NCBI GenBank assembly: GCA_031386985.1 | Contig: JANNCV010000028.1 | Location: forward strand, 1-64,000 | DNA: 64,000 nt | Source of the DNA: JANJUB01 sp031386985 | GTDB lineage: Bacteria > Armatimonadota > Fimbriimonadia > Fimbriimonadales > Fimbriimonadaceae | Reading direction: 5' to 3' | In this document: piece after piece, positions 1 through 8,068 of the stretch | Numbering within the stretch: the stretch's first letter is position 1 | Layout: each line of letters begins with the position of its first letter | Program-made: the position numbers and the translations under genes | Notes under the pieces: model-generated | Databases searched by the model: none | Seen by the model: only the letters and a program-made list of their open reading frames with translations | Told to the model about the DNA's origin: nothing

Positions 1-109
1 GGCCCTCAATAAGAGCCTTGAGTTGAGGAGTATCAATCGTTGTCGGCTCTTGCGGGGCAGATGGCAAGACAAGGGCAAGAGTGATCAGAGCGGGCGCGAG
101 AATTTTCAT
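1..109 (-). CDS. Secreted protein, N-terminal part only (runs off the window)
   Basis: The first 36 codons of a gene that leaves the left edge are visible. They encode a signal peptide (MKILAPALITLALVLPSAP) followed by a short mature stretch with an IDTPQLKALIEG motif. A GAAG purine stretch sits just upstream of the ATG. The mature start looks like the opening strand and helix of a rhodanese-like domain, but too little is present to assign a family. The protein is exported. The reading is supported by the classic signal-peptide layout, not by length. Confidence 0.6.
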   Translation of the reverse strand, partial: MKILAPALITLALVLPSAPQEPTTIDTPQLKALIEG

Positions 110-509
110 ATTTCTTCGGGTTTAGACGAGGTGGGTTGAAATTCGGTTCAAGTCCTTGCGCTACGGACTTAGCTCGTTACTAAAGGTGATTCCGCATGGC
201 GGGCAGCGAGAGCCAATCGCTAACGTCGGGTGTTTGTCCGCTCGGCATTACCCGGTAGAAACCACGCACTCACATCAAAGGGATCAGATCAGCTAACATG
301 GGATGGGGTGCCTGTCGAACGGGCCGGAGGAAAAGGAATGGACCATGAGGTGCTGAGCTGCGTTAGGATTTTGGGTCGTTCCAGGTCTGCATTTCATATA
401 ACGATTGGCAAGGGAACGGCGCTTAGCCTCGGGAATGAGGTGATCGAATTCCGAACGGTTTCCGTCCGCAAGGCACCGCGAAATCCAAGAGCCTCTTTCG
501 TGTGGAAGT
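110..509. other. Intergenic region without a convincing gene
   Basis: A 282-base open frame lies here (230-511, + strand), but it has no ribosome binding site, no recognisable domain and an unnatural composition, so I do not call it. Nothing else structured was seen except the motif at 510-537. Confidence 0.5.
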
Positions 510-537
510 GACGGATTTCCATTGCAACCACGTTACT
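510..537 (+). promoter_or_regulatory. Shared upstream motif GACGGATTTCC-N10-CGTTACT, copy 1
   Basis: GACGGATTTCC, ten unrelated bases, then CGTTACT lie 74 bases before the ATG of the seven-repeat protein at 612. The same two blocks with the same spacing occur on the minus strand at 7361-7388 before another secreted propeller gene. An ECF sigma factor is encoded between the two genes. The bipartite layout fits an alternative-sigma promoter, but its function is inferred. Confidence 0.45.
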
Positions 538-611
538 GAATTACGATGCGCCGCACTCGCATTGCAGGTGTGCAAAAATGTTGCCCGCTGACGGCAACGG
601 AGGATAGGATA

Positions 612-2186
612 ATGAGTCAACGTAATTTTGTTGGATTTAGGGGTATTGCTGGGTTCGCGGCGATGTTAGCACTCCTGACAGGCGCTACGGCCCAGTGGAC
701 GGTGGTCAACCTGCACGTGGGGGAGTACGGTTCAGAGGTCCGCGGCGTGGGGGACGGCCAGCAAGTGGGCGGTACTGGATATCACGCCTGCATGTGGAGC
801 GGTACCGCCGCCTCGTGGGTGAGCCTTGAACCTGCCGGAGCCGGCAATCCAGAACCGTCGTTCGCCAACGCTGCGAGCGGCGGCCAGCAAGTGGGCTATG
901 CCAGGTTTGGCGGCCAGTATCACGCCGGCCTGTGGACGGGGACTGCTGCCTCATGGGTGGACCTGAACCCCGCCGTGACGGATAGGTCGGTCGCCAATGG
1001 CGTGGGCGGGGGGCAGCAGGTAGGCGTGGCCGTCGTAAACGACGCCGGTCGTGCTAGCCTGTGGTCCGGTACCGCTGCCTCATGGGTCAACCTGGACCCC
1101 CTCTTTTCAGAGGCTTCGGAGGCCCACGGGGTGAGCGGCGGCCAGCAGGTGGGGGTTGCCCTTTTGGGGAACCTTTGGCGCGCCAGCTTGTGGACCGGCA
1201 CTGCCGCCTCTTGGGTGAACCTTGACCCCGTCGGATCTGGCGGCTCAGGTGCCCATGCTATTGGCGGCGGCCAGATCGTTGGTTGGGCCTCAGTGGGAGG
1301 CGTAACAAGCGCGAGCTTGTGGACCGGCACCGCAGCCTCGTGGGTGAACCTGAACCCCGCCGGTTCGACAGAGTCGAAAGCCAGGGGCGTAAGCGGCGGC
1401 AAGCAGGTCGGCTATGCCGAAATCGGTGGATTCAAACGTGCGAGCCTATGGAGCGGCACCGCCGCATCCTGGGTGGACCTGCACGCCTTCCTGCCTGCGG
1501 AATTCGAGAGTTCCTACGCTCGCGGTATTTGGATTGATGGAGTATCTACCTACGTGGTCGGCTTTGGATACAACACAACGACTGGGCGCGACGAGGCGCT
1601 GATGTGGGTGAGCGTGTACGATCCCGACAACTTCACTCTTACCCTCAACAAAGCCACGGTTGCCGGTCAAAACTCTGTACTGGGGACGATCACGGTGGTG
1701 GAGACCAAGCCCTCGAACACGGTCTTCACGACCTACGACAACAGTTCGCTCGTTACCACGCCTCCGAGCGTGACTGTTTTGGCTGGACAGCTTTCACGTA
1801 ATTTCCAGATCACGGTGACCGCGATCACGAGCTCGGTGGTGACCACGATCTTCGCCAAACGCGGAACCCTAACTCGGTCTCAGACCCTCACTCTCGCTCC
1901 CCTCATTCCAACCGCGATCTCGTTTACGCCCAATCCGGTGACGGGAGGACTTCCTACGTCGTGCCGGGTCGTAATCAACGGCGTCGCCGGGCCAGGAGGA
2001 CGCGACATCGCGATCTTCGACAACTCGCCTTATGCCACGACCCCAAGCACGGTCACCGTCCCCGCCGGAGCGACAAGCGTGACATTTCCGATCACCACGA
2101 TACCGGTGACTTCGATCAAATACGTGACGGTCACGGCTCGGGTTACGGCGGGGGAGAAGACGGGCACGTTCCGAATCAATCCGTGA
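612..2186 (+). CDS. Secreted seven-repeat (HAF-like) propeller protein with Ig-like C-terminus, copy 1
   Basis: The 524-residue product starts with a signal peptide ending near GATAQ. Seven repeats of about 46 residues follow (about 30-330), each with a W(S/T)GTAASWV(D/N)L core, a Pro-Ala-Gly turn and GGQQVGYA. This resembles extracellular HAF-type repeats, and seven copies fit a seven-bladed beta-propeller. Two beta-rich Ig-like modules of about 95 residues follow, and the chain ends TGTFRINP. The ATG at 612 was chosen over an upstream in-frame ATG because GGAGG lies 8 bases before it and the signal peptide begins there. Two paralogues lie at 13350 and 28005. The likely role is a cell-surface or secreted binding protein; the ligand is unknown. 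Confidence 0.85.
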   Translation: MSQRNFVGFRGIAGFAAMLALLTGATAQWTVVNLHVGEYGSEVRGVGDGQQVGGTGYHACMWSGTAASWVSLEPAGAGNPEPSFANAASGGQQVGYARFGGQYHAGLWTGTAASWVDLNPAVTDRSVANGVGGGQQVGVAVVNDAGRASLWSGTAASWVNLDPLFSEASEAHGVSGGQQVGVALLGNLWRASLWTGTAASWVNLDPVGSGGSGAHAIGGGQIVGWASVGGVTSASLWTGTAASWVNLNPAGSTESKARGVSGGKQVGYAEIGGFKRASLWSGTAASWVDLHAFLPAEFESSYARGIWIDGVSTYVVGFGYNTTTGRDEALMWVSVYDPDNFTLTLNKATVAGQNSVLGTITVVETKPSNTVFTTYDNSSLVTTPPSVTVLAGQLSRNFQITVTAITSSVVTTIFAKRGTLTRSQTLTLAPLIPTAISFTPNPVTGGLPTSCRVVINGVAGPGGRDIAIFDNSPYATTPSTVTVPAGATSVTFPITTIPVTSIKYVTVTARVTAGEKTGTFRINP

Positions 2187-2262
2187 GCGTCGAAAGTGAG
2201 GCCCTGGTCTCGACGATTGCACCAATCGGGTTTTTGTCGCCGGAACAAGCGATGATTGATCG

Positions 2263-2293
2263 GGGTCTCCCGCCGGGGGTCTCCCGCCGGGGG
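2263..2293. repeat. Two tandem copies of a 15-bp GC-rich unit
   Basis: GGTCTCCCGCCGGGG is repeated back to back between two convergent genes. It may form part of their shared 3' region. No T-run follows, so I do not call it a terminator. Confidence 0.6.
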
Positions 2294-2327
2294 CCTCACC
2301 ACGGCACGCGCTTGGAGACGGAGACAT

Positions 2328-5318
2328 TTACGGAGGGCCGAGACGCTTCAAGGCTTCAGCGGCCTCCTTGTTGTTCGGCTGAATGGCGAGCGCCTTCTTG
2401 TAGGCGTCTTTCGCCTTCTCAATCTCGTTCTTCTTCTCATACACAGCCCCGAGATGCACCCAGGCTTCTGCGGCACTTGGCGACTTGCCGAAGAGCTCGA
2501 TGGCCTTGGTGAGCTGGGCTTCTGCATCGTTGTATTCGCCTCGTTTGTAGTAGACCCAGCCGAGCGTGTCCCGGAAGCCGCCATCGCTCGGCGCACCCTT
2601 CACCGCGCGCTGGGCAAGATCGAGCGCCTCTTCGAGCTTGACGCCGCGCTGAGCCAGATGCCAGGCAAGCTCGTTGAGAAGCACGGGTTGATCCGGCAAC
2701 GCCTTCAGCCCGTCGCGGTACACCGATTCTGCTTGCTCGCCACGCGATCGCGCCTCCAAAAGGTGCGCATAGGTCGTGTATGCTTCGACCTCCACTGGAC
2801 CCAACTCAAGACCCTTGCGGTACAACGCTTCGGCTTCCGCAAAATTGCCCTTTGTGACGAGGATGTTGGCCAGGAATAAGTGTGCGTTAGCATTATCAGG
2901 CCGGATTTCGAGTGCCTTGCGAACCAGTGCCTCCTGCTCTTCGGTGCGTCCATCGAGGCTCGCGATATAGGATAGATTGAGGATAGAGTTTGTATCGGTG
3001 GGTTGCATCTCAAGCAGCTTGCGATAGGCTGCCTCGGCCTCTCGAAATCGGTTCCGATCCAAAAGGAAGTCGCCGAGATTGCGGTACACGGTCGGTTTGT
3101 TGGGGTCTAGCTGGATGCTCTTCCGGTACATCGCCTCCGCTTCTTCTCCGCGTCCGGTGTTTTCCAGGGCTTTGCCGAGCTCGGCATGCGCACGCGCATG
3201 CCCTGGATTAAGAGCGATCGCTCGGCGGGCAATCGGCTCAGCCTCCGCGAATCGGCGATTGAAATTGAGCTGTGCCGCCAAATTGGCCGTCTCCCCAGCC
3301 GAACCGGGATTGATCTTGAGCGCTTGTCGCTGCGCCTTATCTGCCTCGGCATATTGGCGTTTGCCTTGCAGAATGGTCGCCAACCAACCATAGGTGCGGC
3401 AGTTATTGGGATTGATCTCCAGCGACTTTTGAATCGCTTCCTGGGCTTCATCTGCCCTCCCCATTTGCAGTAGCGTTTGGCCACGATACAGCCAGTATTC
3501 CGACAGGTGCTCGAATCGCGGACGCTGGTCCTCCAACAAAGCGATTAGGTCTTGTTGCCACTCCAGGACGCGAAGTGGTGCCAACTGTCCGGCAAATGCT
3601 CCGAATGAGTTCGGGTTCAGCGATAAAGCACGCCGGAACTCCTCTACCGCTCGCTGGGAGTTGCCGATCTTGACAAGCGCACCGCCCAGGTTGCTACGAT
3701 AGATCGAAACATTCGGAGCGAGCGCCATGGCTGAGTGGTAACTCCGGATCGCCACATCCATCCGATCCTGCATCTCATACACCACGCCGAGATTATTGAA
3801 CACTGCCGGGTGGGGACTCTTCTCCGATAGTGCTAGAAGCTGTTTCAAGGCGCGATCAACATCTCCCGACAGCGCTGGCCAAGTCGCTTCGTCGAGACGC
3901 TTCTCCAGACCGACTGGTACCGCCGCGTCATTGAGATACCCACGCACGGTATTAATTGGAACTCTGACCGCCTCACCATTGCGCTCAACCATGAGCGCGA
4001 TCCGCTTATCCGGCGCGCGGGCTATTTCACGGGTGACTTCTTCAGCAGTGGTAACGGTGCGTCCGTTAAGCTGCCGAATCCTATCGCCTATCCTGAGGTT
4101 GGCTGCCGAGTCCTCATGTAGGAAAGAAACGAGCACCTCACCTTCGGGCAGTTTAACCGCTTCGAACCCCGCGTAGCCCAGCGTATAGGCGAACATCTTA
4201 GCGGCATAGGCCTCACCGAGGCGAAGGCTCGAAGTGATTACGGACACACTCTCATCTGAAGTCTGATAGACGTACAATGTCGTAATCCTCTTGGGCACGC
4301 TCGGCTTCGTTTGGCGGGTTGCGGTCGACTCAGTGCGCGGGCCAGCCACTTCGCTCCCTAACGCGTTGGAGAAGGCGACCCTCCCCTCCCGCACCTGCAA
4401 GACGGCCTTGAGGCTCGCGTCCGTCGCGCCCTCGCGCTGGAGGCGGAGGCTGAACTTCGTACCCACGACCGTTGCAGTGGCGACCGGCGTCTTCACCGCG
4501 AAAGGCGCGGAATCCGCCGCGTGAACGGCCACGACCGAAACACGTCCGCTCGTTAGCGTTATCTCCTCAGGCCTCCGAGCCACCACCGCTCCCCCGGTCG
4601 AAGGAGGCAGGAGCACCGTCGTGTTGAAATCCATTACGAAGGTGGTGCCGTCGGCGAAGCGGATTTCCGCTTTGTCCATGTCCCCGGTCTCGATGGTCGC
4701 CCCGGCATATAGTGGCGCGTTCGGGAGGACCTTCTCAGGAGCCTTCATCCCCGGCACGCGCCAGGTCGGCTCGCCCATCACCTGTTCTCCGAACTTGCCG
4801 ACCTTGACCTTGGCCGCCACCAGCGCTCTCGGTTCCGGCTTGGGCTGGTGCGGTCGAGGAGGTGTCGGCTTGCGGTCTACAATTCGCTCCTTCGGCGGCC
4901 CTTGCGGCGATGGGAGTTCTCGGATCTTGACAACCGGCCCCTTCGGGCTCGGCTTTTGAGGCACCGGCTTGACCGGGCCGGGTGGCGCCACGACGATCTG
5001 GTCCTTAGTCTTGTTGGGCTGCAGGCTCAGCACCAGGACAACCACTGCTGCTGCGCAGGCGAGCGCCGCGATTGGCCAGACAAGTCGGCGCGGGAGAAGC
5101 AATGCGCGAAGCCATGGGGGCAAAGCACTGTTCGACGAGGCGGACAGACGACTGCGGATTGCTTCTAGGTGCCGCTCCTGGGTCGCGGGGCTGAATACCG
5201 CCGCCTCCGCCGGGAACCGGGCTTCGAACAGATTCGGAATCCGATCTTCGGCCCCGGTGGGGTCGGCGACAAAGGCGAGCAGTTGTTCTCGCAGCCGTAG
5301 TTCGAGGCGATCAGTCAA
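2328..5318 (-). CDS. FecR-PDZ-TPR protein, putative partner of the upstream ECF sigma factor
   Basis: The 996-residue protein has a short cytoplasmic N-terminus that could bind a sigma factor, one membrane segment (about 78-99, WPIAALACAAAVVVLVLSL), and a Pro/Lys-rich linker. A FecR-type domain (about 180-330, with ATATVVGTKFSL) follows, then a PDZ domain (about 385-470), then about 14 TPR repeats to the end (PNNKEAAEALKRL). The start is taken as TTG at 5318: AGGAGG lies 6 bases upstream, and the codon overlaps the sigma gene's stop within TTGACTGA, indicating translational coupling. The longer frame to 5354 lacks such a site. By analogy with FecR anti-sigma proteins it probably senses an envelope signal; the TPR array suggests protein docking. 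Confidence 0.85.
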   Translation of the reverse strand: MTDRLELRLREQLLAFVADPTGAEDRIPNLFEARFPAEAAVFSPATQERHLEAIRSRLSASSNSALPPWLRALLLPRRLVWPIAALACAAAVVVLVLSLQPNKTKDQIVVAPPGPVKPVPQKPSPKGPVVKIRELPSPQGPPKERIVDRKPTPPRPHQPKPEPRALVAAKVKVGKFGEQVMGEPTWRVPGMKAPEKVLPNAPLYAGATIETGDMDKAEIRFADGTTFVMDFNTTVLLPPSTGGAVVARRPEEITLTSGRVSVVAVHAADSAPFAVKTPVATATVVGTKFSLRLQREGATDASLKAVLQVREGRVAFSNALGSEVAGPRTESTATRQTKPSVPKRITTLYVYQTSDESVSVITSSLRLGEAYAAKMFAYTLGYAGFEAVKLPEGEVLVSFLHEDSAANLRIGDRIRQLNGRTVTTAEEVTREIARAPDKRIALMVERNGEAVRVPINTVRGYLNDAAVPVGLEKRLDEATWPALSGDVDRALKQLLALSEKSPHPAVFNNLGVVYEMQDRMDVAIRSYHSAMALAPNVSIYRSNLGGALVKIGNSQRAVEEFRRALSLNPNSFGAFAGQLAPLRVLEWQQDLIALLEDQRPRFEHLSEYWLYRGQTLLQMGRADEAQEAIQKSLEINPNNCRTYGWLATILQGKRQYAEADKAQRQALKINPGSAGETANLAAQLNFNRRFAEAEPIARRAIALNPGHARAHAELGKALENTGRGEEAEAMYRKSIQLDPNKPTVYRNLGDFLLDRNRFREAEAAYRKLLEMQPTDTNSILNLSYIASLDGRTEEQEALVRKALEIRPDNANAHLFLANILVTKGNFAEAEALYRKGLELGPVEVEAYTTYAHLLEARSRGEQAESVYRDGLKALPDQPVLLNELAWHLAQRGVKLEEALDLAQRAVKGAPSDGGFRDTLGWVYYKRGEYNDAEAQLTKAIELFGKSPSAAEAWVHLGAVYEKKNEIEKAKDAYKKALAIQPNNKEAAEALKRLGPP

Positions 5319-5877
5319 TGCGATCCTCCTCGCCCATGAGTGTGAGAAGCGCAACCCGTAGTTTGCCCTTGGCCCTTCGAGTCAGCGCATCGATTGCATC
5401 TTCGCTCCGCTTCATGTGGGTCGCGATCTCTCGCACGCTGAGGCCGTCCACGTGCAACAGCAAAAGTGATTCTCGCTCGTCGGCGCTCAGCGTCTTCAGC
5501 GCGGCATCCATGATCTGGGACGCATTGATCCGATCCAACAGTTCCTCCGGGCGCGTTACGTCTCTCATTGCAGACGAAAGGGAGGCATCGTCCAAGTTAT
5601 CCAGGCTCACCGGTGGTCCGCCGGAATTTCTCTTTCCTCGGCCCTTTCGTCTATGGTGGTCAATCATCCGCAGCTTGGCGATCCCGCAGAGCCAGGCGAA
5701 CACAGAGCTGCGCCCGTCGAAGCTCTTTGCAAGACTGATCGCCGTCATAAACGTCTCCAGGACTAGGTCTTCGGCGTCCTCGGTTTGCTCTCCCACTCTC
5801 CAATAGATGAACCGGAACACGCGCTCGGAATAAAGCCGATAGACCTCGTCAGCGCTGCCATCGCCATTATCTGCCAT
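5311..5877 (-). CDS. ECF-type RNA polymerase sigma factor
   Basis: The 188-residue protein has sigma-70 region 2 (about 11-80, with RFIYWRVGEQTEDAEDLV and a conserved DHHRRK tail) and region 4 helix-turn-helix (LSADERESLLLLHVDGLSVR, then the recognition helix). The open frame extends to 6090, but those residues do not resemble protein. ATG at 5877 gives the usual ECF length; a GTG two codons upstream is an alternative. Its stop overlaps the start of the FecR-PDZ-TPR gene. Nearby secreted genes at 612 and 6241 share an upstream motif that could be its promoter (inference). Confidence 0.88.
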   Translation of the reverse strand: MADNGDGSADEVYRLYSERVFRFIYWRVGEQTEDAEDLVLETFMTAISLAKSFDGRSSVFAWLCGIAKLRMIDHHRRKGRGKRNSGGPPVSLDNLDDASLSSAMRDVTRPEELLDRINASQIMDAALKTLSADERESLLLLHVDGLSVREIATHMKRSEDAIDALTRRAKGKLRVALLTLMGEEDRID

Positions 5878-6240
5878 CAAGCGCACCCGTTTTAGGTCTT
5901 CCTCGGATGCGCTTTGGGTGCATTCTCCTAAGTGGCCGACTGCGAGCAAAATCAGGTCCAGAACGAATCGGGATGGGATTGTCCGCGCCCCAACGACCGC
6001 TCCCGCACGAAGGGCAGGACTGAACGATCCGGGCTGATCACGAAGGTTCATGTTGATTGGCAGGGATAGTGTCTTATGGAGAGTTTCCACCGCTCAGCTA
6101 GAAAATTGTAGCAACAAATGCATAGAATGCGCCCCCACGGCAATAGTGGGGGTGCGCTCCGCGATTGTCAATTGGGCCGTGTTGGAGGTCTTCATGACGT
6201 GTACTGATTCTCGTTGTTTCTATCCTGGTGGTGGAGTTGA

Positions 6241-7314
6241 TTACTTCCAGTCTATGAGTCCGGCAGGCCAAAGCGCCAAAAGCGTTTTCCCCGACCCAGA
6301 AGTGGAGATTCTGTAGATGCCATCTTCATTATTGCTTGGCGCGACTAAGTAATAAGAGATTACGGTGCCGTCTGGAGACCAACATGGAAACTTTACAAAC
6401 CGACCCGTCCCAGTCTGTTTGGGTACAAAGACGACGGTTCGGCCCGAGCCATTGGTGCCGATCGTGCAGAGCTGTCTACCCCCAGTAGATATGTCCTCTG
6501 CATAGGCGATGCGATTCAGCGTTCCAGGCGCCCATACCGGCCAGTGGTTGCCGTTGGCGCTTCGAACGACCTGAACAACGCCTGAAGAAGTACCTATCGT
6601 GAATAACGAGCTGCCTACGCTCGAGGTTCCATCCAAGTAGTTCCCCGAGCAAACGAGCGCGGTACCGTTAGGACTCCAATCGTAGCTGCTAACGGCCGAA
6701 CAGTCCCCGTACGTCGTGGTAACTCGCGGTGTTGCGACCTTGAGATAGGGGGCCGAGATGCCCGATGGCTCGCCAGCCCCGTCATAGAAGACTTGGACTG
6801 CGAAGATGCCCACCTCGGTCACGGTCCCTGACACAAGGTCCCAGTTCGCGTCCCAAACGGGGTCCACGATTCTCCTTGAAACAAAGGAGACCTCTTGATC
6901 TCCTGGCACCCAACCAGGATCGCCATAAGTGGTGGTGGTGTCAAGGTTCTCGAAGTTCAGAGCGAAAACCCGATATTGGCCTGTCTGCGAGTAGAACCGC
7001 AGTTCCGGCGCGATGTTTTGGAATTGTTGATAGCTGGGATCGGCCATCTGAAAGAACCAGCGCTTGCCATTGTGCAAGCTGTAGCTTGCGGCCAATCCAC
7101 CATAAGGCGAATTTGCGGTTCGGCTGAAGAGTGCAGTCTTCGCCGTGCCATCGTGGTTCATGCTGGAAGCGACCAAATTACTATCGTAGAAAATCTTGCC
7201 TCCGCCGCCATTCGGCAAACCGCCGCCACCCTTTTGAGCAGCTCCTACCGTCAATGTCGAGCAGAGGACGGCGATCCAAGCGGCCATCCCTGCTAGTTTA
7301 AGTGTTCGATTCAT
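6241..7314 (-). CDS. Secreted WD40/PD40-like beta-propeller protein
   Basis: The 357-residue product begins with a signal peptide (ending near TLTVGAAQ) and a Gly-rich linker. It then has TolB/PD40-like repeats, seen in YDWSPNGTALVCSGN, WPVWAPGTLNRIAYAED and PCWSPDGTVISYYL, where each strand ends in a Ser-Pro-Asp/Asn-Gly turn. The start at 7314 is set by GGAGG 9 bases upstream; the longer frame to 7356 has none. It is probably a periplasmic or secreted protein. It is transcribed away from the shared motif at 7361-7388. No enzymatic residues were seen. Confidence 0.78.
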   Translation of the reverse strand: MNRTLKLAGMAAWIAVLCSTLTVGAAQKGGGGLPNGGGGKIFYDSNLVASSMNHDGTAKTALFSRTANSPYGGLAASYSLHNGKRWFFQMADPSYQQFQNIAPELRFYSQTGQYRVFALNFENLDTTTTYGDPGWVPGDQEVSFVSRRIVDPVWDANWDLVSGTVTEVGIFAVQVFYDGAGEPSGISAPYLKVATPRVTTTYGDCSAVSSYDWSPNGTALVCSGNYLDGTSSVGSSLFTIGTSSGVVQVVRSANGNHWPVWAPGTLNRIAYAEDISTGGRQLCTIGTNGSGRTVVFVPKQTGTGRFVKFPCWSPDGTVISYYLVAPSNNEDGIYRISTSGSGKTLLALWPAGLIDWK

Positions 7315-7360
7315 TTGATTATTCCTCCAGAGCCCCCCGTGCCGGAGTGCTCTCAAAGTA

Positions 7361-7388
7361 AGTAACGCGGTCCGAACGGAAATCCGTC
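7361..7388 (-). promoter_or_regulatory. Shared upstream motif GACGGATTTCC-N10-CGTTACT, copy 2
   Basis: On the minus strand GACGGATTTCC is followed after exactly 10 bases by CGTTACT, ending 46 bases before the ATG at 7314. It matches the copy at 510-537 in both blocks and in spacing, while the intervening bases differ. Confidence 0.45.
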
Positions 7389-7491
7389 ACACACTTTCAA
7401 CGCAAACATGGAACTACCGAACAACGCGGGCGAAGTGGGAGAGTCGGATCACGGAACCTCAACTCGAACTCGCGGCGTTAGGCAGCGCTGA

Positions 7492-7791
7492 GCCACTTCC
7501 GTCGATGAAGCGATGCGGACTCTCGAACTGGCCTCGACGGCCCATCTCAGGTTCAAACTGGCCGATTCGGAGCAAAAGCGCGAACTGCTCAAGTTTGTAC
7601 TCTCGAACTCCTCTTGGGTGGATGGAAAGCTCGAAGTGGAGCTCCACGAGTTCTTCGATTTGATGCTAAACCTGGTCAAATCCGCGTCTCAAAACGAAAA
7701 CGAGGCCGGTGAAAACGGCCTCGCAAACGTGAAATCTGTTGATTGGTGGAGATCAGTGGACGCACTTCGAACTCAGCGGCTGTGCGACTAA
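7492..7791 (+). pseudogene. C-terminal remnant of a serine site-specific recombinase
   Basis: A frame with a stop just before 7492 encodes the tail typical of large serine recombinases: a helical ELASTAHLRFKLADSEQKRE segment, then LLKFVLSNSSWVDGKLEVEL and FDLML. In the family this segment lies after the catalytic and zinc-ribbon domains, none of which are present upstream. The remnant marks a lost integrase or resolvase and so a former mobile element. An 8-bp stem hairpin (CGAGGCCG with CGGCCTCG) lies inside it near 7700. Confidence 0.6.
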
Positions 7792-8068
7792 GTTCCAGAT
7801 TTTGGCAAGCCTGTCTGTGACATCCTCGATGAGCTAGGAGCAGCCATTCGTCGCCACGTCACAACGATCTCCCCGTCGGACGCCGAAGCGCTGGAGAGCG
7901 ACATTTTGGGATCGATTCGACGTCCGATCGGAGCGTGCGCGTGCCTTCTGTCCGCGACTCGCGAACAACCCGAGATAAAACGCCGCCCTGAGCGGCAGTC
8001 CCCGGAGATTAAAGGCTGGGTGGCGCGCACCCGGCGTGGGGGTGCACCCATGCGCGACTTCTTTCGTC
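7792..8068. other. Non-coding gap between recombinase remnant and GH115 gene
   Basis: No supported gene. It follows the GH115 stop codon and probably contains the 3' untranslated region and decayed mobile DNA. Confidence 0.4.

Noticed and set aside
230..511. 93-codon open frame on the plus strand
   Set aside because: No binding site, no domain, unnatural composition; lies in a non-coding gap.
2256..2879. 207-codon plus-strand frame
   Set aside because: Shadow of the TPR-coding region on the other strand.
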